From an uncultured Bacteroidia bacterium (GTDB lineage Bacteria; Bacteroidota; Bacteroidia; Bacteroidales; F082), in contig CADCML010000004.1 in the NCBI GenBank assembly GCA_902802535.1, positions 62,001 through 126,000 on the forward strand: a stretch of 64,000 nt of DNA, written 5' to 3'. This document shows positions 26,367 to 35,546 of the stretch, one piece after another. Positions within the stretch are counted from its first letter, which is position 1. Each line of letters begins with the position of its first letter. The notes under the pieces were generated by a model. That model ran no database searches. It saw only the letters and a program-made list of their open reading frames with translations, and had not been told where the DNA came from. Made by a program: the position numbers and the translations under genes.

Positions 26367-28712
26367 ATGAAAATCCGTTATTCATTATTAGCTTTCATTG
26401 GCCTCATGGCTTCCAGCTGCACCAAACAATCAGCCATTACCGAAGAACCTACCGCCAACTATCTCCAATACGTCAATCCCATCATCGGGACAAACGGTAT
26501 GGGGCACACCTTTCCTGGGGCTTGTGCGCCCTTTGGCATCGTCCAACTCAGTCCCGACACGGATACCGTACCGCACAACATTGACGGCCAATATCAGCCT
26601 CGTGTGTACGAGTATTGCGCTGGTTATCAGCATAAAGACAGCACTATCGTCGGGTTTAGCCACACCCATTTCAGTGGCACGGGGCATTCCGATTTGGGCG
26701 ACATCTTGGTGATGCCCGTCACAGGAGAAATCAAATTCAACCCTGGGACGCAAACCGACCCCGATGCTGGCTATCGTTCGCGCTTCAGCCACAACACGGA
26801 AATCGCTATGCCGGGATATTATGAAGTGTTTCTACAAGACTACGGCGTTAAAGCCCAACTGACAGCCACGGAACACGCTGGCATTCATCGTTACACCTAT
26901 CCAAAAGGTCAAAATGGTAGCATCATTATAGACTTGCAGCACGGCATTTACAACTATGACGGCAAAACCCTTTGGGCCAACTTGCGTGTTGAAAACGACA
27001 CTCTATTGACAGGTTATAGAATCACAAATGGCTGGGCAAGAACGAATTACACATACTTTGCCATCAGTTTCAACCAACCCATTGCCGACTACGGCTACCG
27101 CGAGTTGGAGAAACCCAAATACAACGGTATGTGGGGCAAGTTCCACGTGAAACACAACTTTCCTGAAATGACGGGGCGCAAAATTGTGGCCTATTTCACT
27201 TTCAATCAGCCAGAAACGCTTGAAGTGAAAGTTGCGCTTTCGGCCACAAGCACCGAAGGCGCTTTGCGCAACCTTCGCACCGAGACTGATGACCGCAACT
27301 TTGAGCAACTTTTAGCCGAAACGCAAACCAAATGGAACAAGGAACTCTCCATCCTACAAGCTGAAGGTACTGAGGATCAGAAGGCTATGCTGTATACTTC
27401 GCTCTACCACACCATGATTAATCCTTCCATCTATATGGATGTGGACGGCCAATATCGCGGCATCGACCACAACATCCACCAAGCAGAGGACTTTACGAAT
27501 TACACTGTTTTTTCGCTTTGGGACACCTACCGCGCTTTGCATCCATTGTTCAACCTTTTGCAGCCTCAGCGCAATGCCGACATGGTGGCTTCGATGCTGA
27601 AACACAGCGAACAGAGCGTCCATGGACTACTGCCCGTGTGGTCGCATAATGGCAACGAAAACTGGTGCATGATTGGCTATCATGCCGTTTCAGTGTTGGC
27701 CGATGCCTACACGAAAAGCATTGCAAACCAGAAAGATGCGATGTTGAAAGCCATGCAACGCAGTTCCACTTGTCCTTATTACGTGAACCTCGACGACTAC
27801 CAAACACTGGGTTATGTACCTTTCGATAAAAACAGCGGCTGCGTTTCCGTGACTTTGGAATACGCTTACGACGATTGGGCCATTTACCAAGCCGCGCTGA
27901 AATCGGGCAACACTGAAATGGCTGAGCTTTACAAGCAACGAGCCGCCAACTGGCGCAACACCTTCGATACCAACTTGGGCTTCGCCCGACCGAAGATGGC
28001 CGATGGCAGTTGGAAAACCCCATTCAGCCTGTTCGACACTGAGGGCGAGGGTTTTGTGGAGGGCAACTCGTGGGTGTATTCGTTCTATGTGCCGCAAGAT
28101 GTGAAGGGTCTCATCGAGGCGATGGGCGGCGATGCGCAGTTCATCCACAACCTCGACACCTTGTTTGTCATGCAACTGCCGCCAGAGTTCTTTGAGAACA
28201 CCGAGGACGTCACCGAAGAAGGCTTGATGGGCTGCTACAACCACGGCAACGAACCAGCACATCATATCGCCTACCTTTACAACTGGACCTCAAAGCCTTA
28301 CAAGACCCAATACTGGCTCCGCGAAATCATGAACCGCTTCTATAAGAACAACATCGACGGACTTTGCGGCAACGACGACTGTGGCCAGATGTCGGCGTGG
28401 TATATCTTCTCCGCGATGGGCTTTTATCCCGTTTGTCCGGGCAGCGACCAATATGTTTTCGGTGCACCTTACCTACCCTATATGAAAGTCCAGTTGGACA
28501 ACGGCAAGACCTTGGAAATCAAGGCATCTGAGGTGAGCGACGAGAATCGTTATGTCCAAAAAGTAACATTCAACGGACAGGAAATCAGCAAATTGTACCT
28601 CACGCATGAACAACTGATACAAGGCGGAGAACTGGTTTTCGAAATGGGTTCACAGCCTAATTTGGAGCGTGGATTAAAGCCCGAGGACAGGCCATATTCG
28701 CTGACGGAATGA
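26367..28712 (+). CDS. GH92 alpha-mannosidase lipoprotein
   Basis: A 781-residue GH92 enzyme. Signal MKIRYSLLAFIGLMASSC carries the lipobox. Family hallmarks are NPIIGTNGMGHTFPGACAPFG near the N-terminus, FSHTHFSGTGHSDLGDI, the central LLPVWSHNGNENWCMIGYH and the C-terminal GNDDCGQMSAWYIFSAMGFY; GH92 enzymes are Ca2+-dependent inverting exo-alpha-mannosidases acting on N-glycans or yeast mannan. Surface or periplasmic location is likely. There is no SusC/SusD pair beside it, so it is an orphan outside a classical polysaccharide locus. Confidence 0.93.
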   Translation: MKIRYSLLAFIGLMASSCTKQSAITEEPTANYLQYVNPIIGTNGMGHTFPGACAPFGIVQLSPDTDTVPHNIDGQYQPRVYEYCAGYQHKDSTIVGFSHTHFSGTGHSDLGDILVMPVTGEIKFNPGTQTDPDAGYRSRFSHNTEIAMPGYYEVFLQDYGVKAQLTATEHAGIHRYTYPKGQNGSIIIDLQHGIYNYDGKTLWANLRVENDTLLTGYRITNGWARTNYTYFAISFNQPIADYGYRELEKPKYNGMWGKFHVKHNFPEMTGRKIVAYFTFNQPETLEVKVALSATSTEGALRNLRTETDDRNFEQLLAETQTKWNKELSILQAEGTEDQKAMLYTSLYHTMINPSIYMDVDGQYRGIDHNIHQAEDFTNYTVFSLWDTYRALHPLFNLLQPQRNADMVASMLKHSEQSVHGLLPVWSHNGNENWCMIGYHAVSVLADAYTKSIANQKDAMLKAMQRSSTCPYYVNLDDYQTLGYVPFDKNSGCVSVTLEYAYDDWAIYQAALKSGNTEMAELYKQRAANWRNTFDTNLGFARPKMADGSWKTPFSLFDTEGEGFVEGNSWVYSFYVPQDVKGLIEAMGGDAQFIHNLDTLFVMQLPPEFFENTEDVTEEGLMGCYNHGNEPAHHIAYLYNWTSKPYKTQYWLREIMNRFYKNNIDGLCGNDDCGQMSAWYIFSAMGFYPVCPGSDQYVFGAPYLPYMKVQLDNGKTLEIKASEVSDENRYVQKVTFNGQEISKLYLTHEQLIQGGELVFEMGSQPNLERGLKPEDRPYSLTE

Positions 28713-28764
28713 TTTTCAGATGCTGCAACAGCCATAATTAACAGCCCTATATTCGAAAAATTTA

Positions 28765-28772
28765 TATTTTTG
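28765..28772 (+). promoter_or_regulatory. -7 box for the alarmone/partner-switch operon
   Basis: TATTTTTG, 27 bases before the ATG of the first gene; a clear -33 element was not found. Confidence 0.5.
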
Positions 28773-28799
28773 CCTCTTCAAAATCGAACACATTGGAAT

Positions 28800-29897
28800 A
28801 TGAACAGCACCCTAACCCTTGATTCACGCACACAGGAGTTGCTACAACAATACCGTCAGTTGCTGCCCATTTATGAGCAGATGGTGGAAATAATCTCCGA
28901 AAAGCTGACGGAATTCTTTGCCGAAGCGGGCATCATTGTGGCTGCCGTGGAGCATCGCGTGAAAAAGGAAAATTCCCTCGCGGGAAAACTCCAACTCAAA
29001 GGGAGCAAGTACAATAGCGTTCATGATGTCACCGATATAGTGGGCATTCGCGTGATTACCTTTTACACCGACGATGTGGACAAGGTGGCTTCCGTTTTGG
29101 AACGACTGTTTGAGATCGATTGGGAGAACTCCATAGACAAGCGGAAGGCTCACGAAATAGACAGTTTCGGTTATCTTTCCTTGCATTACATCTGCCGTAT
29201 GCCCGAATCAACTTACACTGACCCTAAACAACCGGAGCTGAACCAAATCCGCTTTGAGGTGCAGATGCGGACGGTTCTTCAGCACGCTTGGGCTAACATG
29301 AACCACGACACGGGCTACAAGAGCGGCGTGGAAATTCCCAAGGTGTATAAGCGCAATTTGAGTCGCTTGGCCGGAATGTTGGAGCTGGTGGACGACGAGT
29401 TCAGCCGCATCCGTCATGAGCTCGCCGACTATCGCCGACAGGTGCAAAGCCTTGTGGCATCAGGGAATTTGAGTGAGGTGCTGTTGGACGGCGATTCCTT
29501 CCAGAGTTACCTCCAAATAGGACCTTTCGATGCACTGACACGCCGCATTGCCTCCATCAACCAGGCGGAGATTCAACAGGTGAACCTCTCCCCTTTCCTT
29601 CGGTTGTTTGAAAACATGGGGTTCAAAACCCTTGGGGATATCGATGCCTTGGTGAAGAACTATTTCGAGGCGGCTTATCAGATTGCCTGTTTCCAAATCG
29701 GCCTGACCGACATCGATATTCTCTCCTCTTCCGTGGCGCCGCAAAACCTCTGCACGGCCTACATCCTAAAAAATGGTGGAGGCTGCAAGGAGCTGAAGCA
29801 GATGTTGGACACGCTGAGCGGACCTTCCGACGGGAACGAAGCCATGGCCCGATTCCTGATGGAACAAACAAAAGACTTACCTTTTATGAATCAATAA
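28800..29897 (+). CDS. RelA/SpoT-domain alarmone synthetase
   Basis: A 365-residue protein from the ATG at 28800 (MNSTLTLDSRTQELL). It holds a (p)ppGpp synthetase domain: HRVKKENSLAGK corresponds to the ATP/GTP-binding HRVK..S..K stretch, DIVGIRVITFY to the catalytic strand with the conserved Asp and Arg, and FEVQMRTVLQHAWANMNHD to EIQIRT..HAWA.IEH. There is no HD hydrolase or TGS/ACT domain, so it is a stand-alone synthetase with an unusually long helical C-terminus (about residues 215-365). It leads a five-gene operon whose second gene supplies the hydrolase. Confidence 0.88.
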   Translation: MNSTLTLDSRTQELLQQYRQLLPIYEQMVEIISEKLTEFFAEAGIIVAAVEHRVKKENSLAGKLQLKGSKYNSVHDVTDIVGIRVITFYTDDVDKVASVLERLFEIDWENSIDKRKAHEIDSFGYLSLHYICRMPESTYTDPKQPELNQIRFEVQMRTVLQHAWANMNHDTGYKSGVEIPKVYKRNLSRLAGMLELVDDEFSRIRHELADYRRQVQSLVASGNLSEVLLDGDSFQSYLQIGPFDALTRRIASINQAEIQQVNLSPFLRLFENMGFKTLGDIDALVKNYFEAAYQIACFQIGLTDIDILSSSVAPQNLCTAYILKNGGGCKELKQMLDTLSGPSDGNEAMARFLMEQTKDLPFMNQ

Positions 29898-29900
29898 GTT

Positions 29901-30476
29901 ATGGCAAACCAACCTCTCAATACAACACTACTCGACCGTGCTATCATCTTCGCCGTCAAAGCCCATGCGGGCACGGAACGTCGTGGGAAGGGCTATCCAT
30001 ATATCGTCCACCCTTTGGAGGCAGTGAGCATCGTGGCCACCATGACTTCCGACCAAGAGCTTTTAGCTGCCGCCGCCCTGCACGATACTGTGGAGGATAC
30101 CGATGTGACGGTGGAGCAAATCAGGGCTGAATTCGGTGATCGGGTTGCCAATTTGGTGGACACCGAGAGCGACACGAAGTCCGAAGGCGTTTCCATGGAG
30201 GCCAGTTGGCACATTCGCAAGCAGGCTGCCATCGAGAGGCTGGCAAAGGCTAATCGTGATGCCAAAATAGTGGCTTTGGGCGACAAGCTCTCCAACATGC
30301 GAGGCATTGCCCGCGACTATGCCATACAAGGCAACAATATCTGGAACCTTTTCCATGTGAAGGAACGCAAGTCCCATGAGTGGCATTTTAGAGGCTTGGC
30401 ATACGCCCTACGCGAGTTGGACGGCATCCCCGCTTATCAAGAATTTGAACGACTTATCAATCAAGTGTTTAACTAA
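29901..30476 (+). CDS. HD-domain alarmone hydrolase (Mesh1/SAH-like)
   Basis: A 191-residue HD hydrolase of the small alarmone hydrolase type. YIVHPLEAVSIVA provides the first His, AALHDTVEDTDVT the metal-binding HD and ED pairs, and KIVALGDKLSNMR the last Asp, all in the order of SpoT/Mesh1. It probably degrades (p)ppGpp made by the synthetase encoded 3 bases upstream. A ~15-residue insertion replaces the usual GVTK region (DTESDTKSEGVSMEASWH). Its TAA overlaps the following ATG (TAATG), so translation is coupled. Confidence 0.87.
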   Translation: MANQPLNTTLLDRAIIFAVKAHAGTERRGKGYPYIVHPLEAVSIVATMTSDQELLAAAALHDTVEDTDVTVEQIRAEFGDRVANLVDTESDTKSEGVSMEASWHIRKQAAIERLAKANRDAKIVALGDKLSNMRGIARDYAIQGNNIWNLFHVKERKSHEWHFRGLAYALRELDGIPAYQEFERLINQVFN

Positions 30477-31306
30477 TGGAACCTATCAAAATAACACTCA
30501 ACGACTATGTACTTTCCGGCGGCGGTGCCAACGGCGAAAGCTACGACCACAAGACCGACACTTCGGTGATGCTGAAGCTCTATTTTCCTGGCAAGATCCA
30601 ACAGCCTTTGGACGAAATGAAATTGGCCCGAATGGTTTATGACATGGGCATTCCCACGCCTGAACCTGGCGAGTACGTGGTGACCGAAGACGGACGCTAC
30701 GGCATCCGTTTCAAGCGTGTTTTGGGAAAGAAATCCTTTTCCCGCGCCACGGCAGACGAACCGGAAAAAGTGGAGCAATTTGCGACAGAATTTGCCCAAA
30801 TGTGCTTGAAACTTCATGCCACGCCTGTTGACACCACGCTGTTCGAGAGCGTCAAGGAGCGTTATTTCCGCCTTCTGAGGGAAAACCCCTTCTTCACGAC
30901 GACTGAAAAGGACAAGTTGGCCCGCTTCATCGCCGACACGCCCGACGAGTTTACTGCCGTCCACGGCGACCTCCAATACAGCAACGCCATCTTCGTCGGC
31001 GACCAACGCTATTTCATCGACCTCGGCGATTTTTGCTGGGGCAACCACCTCTTCGATGTGGCCATGGTCTATCTTTGCTGCTGCCTCAGCGATGAGGCGT
31101 TCATCAAGGAAACCTTCCACATGCCCAAGGCTTTGGCCATCCAATTTTGGGAGTGCTTTGTGCCTGTGTATTTCGGTACGGGCATTCCGCTGAAGGAAAT
31201 TGAAGCCATGATTCGTCCCTTTGCCGGACTCAAGACCCTGATTGTTGAAAGAGACACCAAATGTCCCATGCCAGAATTTCGCGCAGCATTAAAACCTATC
31301 TTATGA
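30476..31306 (+). CDS. Aminoglycoside-phosphotransferase-fold kinase (TIGR02172-like)
   Basis: A 276-residue kinase-like protein. The catalytic loop is VHGDLQYSNAIF (Asp and Asn) and the metal-binding motif is FIDLGDFCWGNHLFD; the N-lobe has VMLKLY with the ATP-binding Lys and a long spacer without a standard glycine loop. It resembles the TIGR02172 group of putative phosphotransferases known mainly from Fibrobacter, Bacteroidota and anaerobes. It may phosphorylate a small molecule or one of the operon's own proteins; no substrate is known. It overlaps its neighbours on both sides, TAATG before and ATGA after. Confidence 0.78.
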   Translation: MEPIKITLNDYVLSGGGANGESYDHKTDTSVMLKLYFPGKIQQPLDEMKLARMVYDMGIPTPEPGEYVVTEDGRYGIRFKRVLGKKSFSRATADEPEKVEQFATEFAQMCLKLHATPVDTTLFESVKERYFRLLRENPFFTTTEKDKLARFIADTPDEFTAVHGDLQYSNAIFVGDQRYFIDLGDFCWGNHLFDVAMVYLCCCLSDEAFIKETFHMPKALAIQFWECFVPVYFGTGIPLKEIEAMIRPFAGLKTLIVERDTKCPMPEFRAALKPIL

Positions 31307-33480
31307 AGACAGACAGAAAAGACAGTAAAAAAATCGGCATGACGGTGATAACCAAATTGATGCTGGTGATTGTGGCTGCTATCACGCTGGAGGCCACTGC
31401 CATCATACAATTCGTCTATACCCAAAGAGAAATCAAGCAAGAAGCCTCGCTTCGCGCTAAGAGTGAGCTGAAAAGTGCTGAAAACAAGATCATGGATGTT
31501 GTGAACCAAGCCGAAGCTGCCGTTCGCAACAGTATTTGGGTAGCAGAGTGGTGTCTGGAAAATCCCGACAGTCTGGAAAGGATTCCCCAGCTTGTGGTCA
31601 GCAAAAATCCTGTCGTAGTTGGGTCAACCATAGCGCTTGTTCCGGGCTACAGCGAAAAATATCCCCTTTATGCCCCATATGTTGCGAGAGATTTGGAAAC
31701 TGGTAAAATCAGGATGCTGTCATTAGCCACTGAGGAATACGATTATCCTTCCACAGAATGGTTTACCAAACCTCTTGAACTGAAAGACGGCTATTGGTCG
31801 GAACCTTATTTCGACGAAAACGGCGGCGACATCCTGATGACTACCTTTTCGATGCCGGTAAAAGACAGAAACGGTGAGATGGCAGCCGTCCTCACTGCTG
31901 ACGTTTCTTTGGATTGGCTCACGGAACTCGTCGGCAATTTGAAAGTTTACCCCAGTGCCTTCAACATGATTGTCAGCCGTTCCGGACAAATCATGGTGTG
32001 TCCCGTTGAAACTTTGGTGATGAAAACCAACATTGACAAAATTGCCTTGGAATCAGATAATTACGAAGCCCTTGACCGTGTCAACCGTGCTATGCTTTCA
32101 GGACAGATGGGCGAAATACCCGTCAGCTACAAAGGGCAAACCAACCGTGTTTATTTCTCACCCGTGGAACGCACTGGTTGGTCTTTGTCGATTGTGCTAC
32201 CTGAAAGAGAACTGTACAGCGGTGTTCGCCGCATCGGAATGATTGTGAAATTGCTGCAATTGTTGGGTTTGGCCATGCTTATTATCATTCTCAGGGTGGC
32301 GGCCAAAAACCAGCTCAGATACCATCGTCTGAACGAACAGAAAGAACGTATGGAAAACGAACTCCATATTGCCCGAGAGATTCAGATGTCCATGATTCCC
32401 AAGACTTCCCTGAATCGAAAAGACTTGGACCTTGCTGCCGCCATCATTCCCGCCAAGGAAGTCGGGGGCGACCTGTACGACTTCTTCATCCGCGACGAGA
32501 AGCTGTTTTTCTGCATCGGCGATGTTTCGGGCAAGGGCATTCCTGCCTCTTTGGTGATGGCGGTTACACGAAGCCTGTTTCGCGCTATGTCGGCCCACGA
32601 AGATAGCCCGTCAAAAATCGTTGCTTTGATGAACGACTCCATTTCGGAAACCAACGAGAGCAACATGTTCGTGACCTTCTTCTGTGGTGTGCTTGACCTG
32701 AAGGTTGGCCACTTGCGCTACTGCAATGCCGGTCACAATCCGCCCATGATTCTTACCAATGCCATCAGAGAGCTGCCCGTGGAACCCAACTTTCCTTTGG
32801 GTATCGTTAGCGGAGCTGATTTTATCGAGCAAGAAACAGCTTTCAACTACGATGACGCTCTCTTCCTCTATACCGACGGACTTTCAGAGGCCGAAAACGC
32901 AGTCCAAGAACAATTTGGCGAGGCTCGAATCGAAGCGTCGCTACACGGAAGAAAAAGCTCAGAAGACCATTTGGCGAACATCGAACGACAGGTCTCCCTC
33001 TTTGTTGGCGAGGCTCCCCAGAGCGACGACCTGACCATGCTCTTCATCCACTATTTGGGTCATGCGGACAAGAATACGTGTCACCTCACCCTGCACAACA
33101 ATATCGAACAGATTGCGCTGTTGCCTGAGTATGTAGAGGCTGTGGCAAAAAAGGCCCAACTCGACCATGAAGCCATTTTCAATCTCAACTTGGCCTTGGA
33201 AGAGGCCGTGAGCAATGTGATTCTGTATGCCTATCCTGAAGGAACGGACAATGTGATAGACATCGATGCCACGGTTGACGGAAAGCGTGTGACATTCGTC
33301 ATTTCCGACACAGGAAAACCTTTCGATCCTACTACAAAAAAAGAAGTTGACATCAATGCAGAGATGTCCCAACGTCCGATCGGAGGTCTTGGCATACATC
33401 TTGTTCGTACCATCATGGATACGGTAAGCTATGAACGAAAAGAAGAAAAAAACATATTAACAATCATTAAAAATTACTAA
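31303..33480 (+). CDS. Sensor/SpoIIE phosphatase/HATPase fusion (RsbU-RsbW-like)
   Basis: A 725-residue protein from MKTDRKDSKK. A membrane helix (~15-35), a dCache-like extracellular sensor (~50-305), a second helix (~315-335), then a coiled-coil linker, a PP2C-type SpoIIE phosphatase (VGGDLYDFF, GDVSGKGIPASLVMA, LFLYTDGLSEAEN, SDDLTML) and a C-terminal HATPase of the RsbW/SpoIIAB type (NLALEEAVSNVILYA, DTGKPFDP, GGLGIHLVRTIMD). It thus joins phosphatase and anti-sigma-type kinase in one chain, with opposing action on the STAS protein encoded next. The expected switch target, a SigB-type sigma factor, is not in the window. Confidence 0.9.
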   Translation: MKTDRKDSKKIGMTVITKLMLVIVAAITLEATAIIQFVYTQREIKQEASLRAKSELKSAENKIMDVVNQAEAAVRNSIWVAEWCLENPDSLERIPQLVVSKNPVVVGSTIALVPGYSEKYPLYAPYVARDLETGKIRMLSLATEEYDYPSTEWFTKPLELKDGYWSEPYFDENGGDILMTTFSMPVKDRNGEMAAVLTADVSLDWLTELVGNLKVYPSAFNMIVSRSGQIMVCPVETLVMKTNIDKIALESDNYEALDRVNRAMLSGQMGEIPVSYKGQTNRVYFSPVERTGWSLSIVLPERELYSGVRRIGMIVKLLQLLGLAMLIIILRVAAKNQLRYHRLNEQKERMENELHIAREIQMSMIPKTSLNRKDLDLAAAIIPAKEVGGDLYDFFIRDEKLFFCIGDVSGKGIPASLVMAVTRSLFRAMSAHEDSPSKIVALMNDSISETNESNMFVTFFCGVLDLKVGHLRYCNAGHNPPMILTNAIRELPVEPNFPLGIVSGADFIEQETAFNYDDALFLYTDGLSEAENAVQEQFGEARIEASLHGRKSSEDHLANIERQVSLFVGEAPQSDDLTMLFIHYLGHADKNTCHLTLHNNIEQIALLPEYVEAVAKKAQLDHEAIFNLNLALEEAVSNVILYAYPEGTDNVIDIDATVDGKRVTFVISDTGKPFDPTTKKEVDINAEMSQRPIGGLGIHLVRTIMDTVSYERKEEKNILTIIKNY

Positions 33481-33484
33481 CGAC

Positions 33485-33802
33485 ATGGAAGTAAACATCA
33501 CACGTGAAAACAACACGATTACGGTACAGTTTTCAGGCCGTATGGACACGCCTGCGGCACAGGAAATCACGCCCCAAATGAACGCTTTGGCTGAGGAAGC
33601 CTCTGGCACCATCATTTTGGATTGCACTGAACTTACTTACATTTCCAGTACGGGTCTCCGTATATTCCTGACCCTGCGTAAAGCCGCTGCCGAAAAGGGC
33701 GGGAAAGTCATCATCTGTAACATTTGCAACGATATCCGCAGCGTGTTCATGATGACAGGATTCCTGAATCTTTTTGAAATTCAATCCTATAAAAAGGGGT
33801 AA
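33485..33802 (+). CDS. STAS-domain anti-sigma-factor antagonist (RsbV/SpoIIAA-like)
   Basis: A 105-residue single STAS domain. LDCTELTYISSTGLRIFL is the phosphorylation loop; by alignment with the DSSGL loop of SpoIIAA the phosphorylated Ser is probably Ser55. It should be phosphorylated by the HATPase and dephosphorylated by the SpoIIE domain of the protein encoded 4 bases upstream. The Asp normally before the Ser is replaced by Ser54. The mnmA gene follows after 21 bases. Confidence 0.88.
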   Translation: MEVNITRENNTITVQFSGRMDTPAAQEITPQMNALAEEASGTIILDCTELTYISSTGLRIFLTLRKAAAEKGGKVIICNICNDIRSVFMMTGFLNLFEIQSYKKG

Positions 33803-33823
33803 TCAAACGAAAACAAGACTTTA

Positions 33824-34897
33824 ATGAACATAGCCGCATTGGTTTCGGGGGGGGTCGACAGCTCGGTGGTGGTGCCGCTGCTCAAGGAGCAGGGGTACGA
33901 CCCGCATATTTTCTACATCAAGATTGGAATGGAAGGCAAGGAAGATTTGTCGAGCTGTCCGTCAGAGGAGGACATCGAGATAACGACCTATATTGCAAAG
34001 AAATACGGCTGCCAGTTCGACATTGTGGATTTGCAGCACGAATATTTCGAGACCGTCGGGAAATACACGATGGAGATGGTGCGCAAGGGTCTCACGCCCA
34101 ATCCCGACGTGATGTGCAACCGTTGGATTAAACTTGGTGCCTTCGAGGAAAAGGAAGGCCACAATTTCGACAAAATCGCGACGGGACACTATGCCCGCTC
34201 GTGGGAAGACGAAAATGGCATCTTTTGGCTCGGCACGGCCGCCGACACTTTCAAGGACCAGACGTATTTCTTGGGTCGCATCACCTATGCGCAACTCAGT
34301 AAGGTCATCTTTCCCATCGGCGACTTGCCCAAACCCGAAGTGCGCCGCTTGGCTGCCCAATATAAGTTGCCCAGTGCGGAACGCCATGACAGTCAAGGGA
34401 TTTGCTTCTTGGGAAAAATCAACTACAACGACTATATCCGCGAGTACGTTGGCGAGATGCCTGGCGACATCGTGGAGATGGAAACGGGCAAGAAGTTGGG
34501 TCGTCACAAGGGTTTTTGGTTCCACACCATCGGGCAGCGCAAGGGTCTCGGTCTCGGCGGCGGACCGTGGTTCGTGGTGAAGAAAGACATCCCTAATAAT
34601 ATTATATATGTGTCGCAGGGCTACGACCCTGTGGCGCAATACACCAATATCGTCCCTTTGGGCGACTTGCAGCTGATGAATCCAGCCTTGCAGTTCGTTG
34701 ATGGTCAGAGGATTCGCTTCAAGATTCGGCACCAGCCGGAGTTCACCTACGGCACGATTCGCCTTACGGAACGCGGTGCCGACATCGTTTCCGATGTGGC
34801 CATCTCGGGCGTGGCGCCCGGGCAGTTTGGGGTGGTTTATCATGAGGTGGAGCCTTATGTTGTTGGGAGTGGAGTTATCTGTGAGGGGGAGAGGTAG
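33824..34897 (+). CDS. mnmA: tRNA-uridine 2-sulfurtransferase MnmA
   Basis: A 357-residue enzyme that places sulfur on U34 of Glu, Gln and Lys tRNAs. LVSGGVDSSV is the PP-loop; NPDVMCNRWIK contains the first catalytic Cys and DSQGICFLGK the second; TGHYARS and the C-terminal beta-barrel complete the family pattern. A run of eight G (33847-33854) codes the PP-loop glycines and could slip. It lies 21 bases after the STAS gene. A partner tRNA-modification gene, mnmG, lies 12 kb downstream. Confidence 0.95.
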   Translation: MNIAALVSGGVDSSVVVPLLKEQGYDPHIFYIKIGMEGKEDLSSCPSEEDIEITTYIAKKYGCQFDIVDLQHEYFETVGKYTMEMVRKGLTPNPDVMCNRWIKLGAFEEKEGHNFDKIATGHYARSWEDENGIFWLGTAADTFKDQTYFLGRITYAQLSKVIFPIGDLPKPEVRRLAAQYKLPSAERHDSQGICFLGKINYNDYIREYVGEMPGDIVEMETGKKLGRHKGFWFHTIGQRKGLGLGGGPWFVVKKDIPNNIIYVSQGYDPVAQYTNIVPLGDLQLMNPALQFVDGQRIRFKIRHQPEFTYGTIRLTERGADIVSDVAISGVAPGQFGVVYHEVEPYVVGSGVICEGER

Positions 34898-34913
34898 AGG
34901 GACTTTCGTTTAG

Positions 34914-34960
34914 GCAGGGACTTACGTCGCCTGCATACTGATATGCCGTCCCTATCGGGA
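34914..34960 (-). repeat. REP unit 1 (inverted)
   Basis: Reads as the complement of the other two units: a TCCC..GGGA mini-hairpin, a short spacer and the conserved GCAGGCGACGTAAGTCCCTG end. With unit 2 it makes a long inverted repeat. Confidence 0.8.
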
Positions 34961-34970
34961 CTAAACAGAA

Positions 34971-35016
34971 CCCCGTAGGGGTGACAGACCAATAAGCAGG
35001 CGACGTAAGTCCCTGC
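34971..35016 (+). repeat. REP unit 2 (direct), upstream of the transposase gene
   Basis: Hairpin CCCCGTAGGGG, spacer GACAGACCAATAA and the conserved end at 34996-35016; it ends 16 bases before the transposase ATG. Confidence 0.85.
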
Positions 35017-35032
35017 ACCAAAACAAAACACT

Positions 35033-35482
35033 ATGGCAAACACATACACAAAAATAAACCTCCACATCGTCTTCCACACGAAAAGCACAGGAGTAACCAT
35101 ACGGAAGGAAGACCTGCCACAGGTCTTCGCATACATCGGTGGTGTAATAAAGAACATAGGCGGATTCCCTGTCACCATAGGTGGTGTCACCAACCACATC
35201 CATATTTTGGCAACAATGCCTAAGACTATGAGTGTGTCTGTGTTTGTGCAAAAAATAAAGGCCAACAGTAGCAGATGGGTAAAGTCAATTGATGATTATT
35301 ACGAGTCATTTGTTTGGCAAGAAGGTTATGGCGCGTTTTGTGTGAGCCCCTCTCTGCTAAAAAAGACCATCCATTATATAGAAACACAAGAAGAACACCA
35401 CCAAGAAGAATCTGTCATTACAGAATACAAAAGGTTCCTGAAAGCCAACGACATTGAATACGACGAACAATACCTCCTTTAA
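35033..35482 (+). CDS. REP-associated tyrosine transposase (IS200/IS605 TnpA-like)
   Basis: A 149-residue Y1 transposase. NHIHILAT provides the HUH metal-binding pair, and the C-terminal helix with IHYIETQEEHH gives the catalytic Tyr region; overall length and fold fit IS200-type TnpA/RAYT. MPKTMSVSVFVQKIKANSS is a family-typical central motif. It is flanked by REP units instead of standard IS ends, so it is best read as a domesticated or REP-mobilising transposase. No accessory TnpB is present. Confidence 0.88.
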   Translation: MANTYTKINLHIVFHTKSTGVTIRKEDLPQVFAYIGGVIKNIGGFPVTIGGVTNHIHILATMPKTMSVSVFVQKIKANSSRWVKSIDDYYESFVWQEGYGAFCVSPSLLKKTIHYIETQEEHHQEESVITEYKRFLKANDIEYDEQYLL

Positions 35483-35487
35483 CCGAG

Positions 35488-35533
35488 TCCCGTAGGGACG
35501 ACATACCAATAAGCAGGCGACGTAAGTCCCTGC
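35488..35533 (+). repeat. REP unit 3 (direct), downstream of the transposase gene
   Basis: TCCCGTAGGGA hairpin, spacer CGACATACCAATAA and the same conserved end as unit 2 (35513-35533), 14 bases before the next ATG. Confidence 0.85.
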
Positions 35534-35546
35534 ACAACAACAAATC

